Source: an uncultured Subdoligranulum sp.
GTDB taxonomy: Bacteria > Bacillota_A > Clostridia > Oscillospirales > Ruminococcaceae
NCBI GenBank assembly: GCA_900772715.1
Contig: CAAGRN010000062.1
Location: 1 to 13,922, forward strand
Reading direction: 5' to 3'
Length of the DNA stretch: 13,922 nucleotides
The translations under genes were made by a program, and so were the position numbers. Shown piece after piece: positions 13,900-13,922 of this stretch (position 1 is the stretch's first letter; each line of letters begins with the position of its first letter). A model generated the notes under the pieces. The model had not been told where the DNA came from and did no database searches. It saw nothing but the letters and a program-made list of their open reading frames with translations.

Positions 13900-13922
13900 A
13901 TGGCAAACGTAAAACTGGGCAC
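13900..13922 (+). CDS. 5' end of the next gene, candidate DGR target (variable protein), cut by window edge
   Basis: A perfect AAGGAGG (13888-13894) is followed five bases later by ATG and the codons for MANVKLGT, then the window ends. The start lies 20 bases after the RT stop. Gut phage DGR targets with a WWLRSP...GVRPAL variable segment often begin with a similar short basic opening (M-A-x-V-K-L), and the TR of this cassette encodes exactly that kind of segment, so this is the best local candidate for the receptor-binding variable protein. Eight residues cannot prove this. What is certain is a strong ribosome site and start on the same strand. Confidence 0.6.

Overview
The window is one densely packed, single-strand (+) late gene block of a contractile-tailed (P2/Mu-type, myovirus-like) phage or prophage, ending in a diversity-generating retroelement (DGR). 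Seen directly: 14 ORFs in tandem with almost no spacing, many with stop/start overlaps, strong AGGAGG-type ribosome sites and GTG/TTG starts. Protein families and codon choice suggest a fairly GC-balanced gut Clostridia host (an Oscillospiraceae/Faecalibacterium-like bacterium). That host assignment is inference; the window has no integrase, rRNA or host gene to fix it.

Region 1 (45-4341), tail assembly: a tail assembly chaperone made of two tandem copies of one domain, followed by a probable -1 programmed ribosomal frameshift (T TTT TTC at 698-704) that adds a 51-residue extension, then the tape-measure protein, which starts inside that extension. Sheath and tube genes would be expected just upstream of the window.

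Region 2 (4354-8860), hub and baseplate: gpX (LysM-like), gpD (hub), gpV/gp45 (spike with an HxHxH tip), gpU, gpW/gp25, gpJ and gpI. This is a nearly complete baseplate set, translationally coupled.

Region 3 (8857-11729), fibres: a tail-collar fibre protein and three further fibre or accessory structural proteins. Two of them appear to share a C-terminal domain, and one has extreme codon bias (all 27 lysines are AAG).

Region 4 (11732-13922), the DGR: avd, an adenine-rich template repeat (TR) whose sense reading frame resembles the end of a C-type-lectin-fold variable protein (WWLRSP, a run of AAC codons, GVRPAL, stop), a 147-base structured spacer, a reverse transcriptase with YMDD and the DGR-type SQ motif, and the first 23 bases of a following gene that is the best candidate for the diversified target. 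No variable repeat (VR) lies inside the window.

Working model: the baseplate and fibre genes build the host-contact end of the tail. The DGR copies its TR into cDNA with adenine-specific errors and rewrites the 3' end of a receptor-binding gene, probably the one cut off by the window edge, so that progeny tails vary in host recognition.
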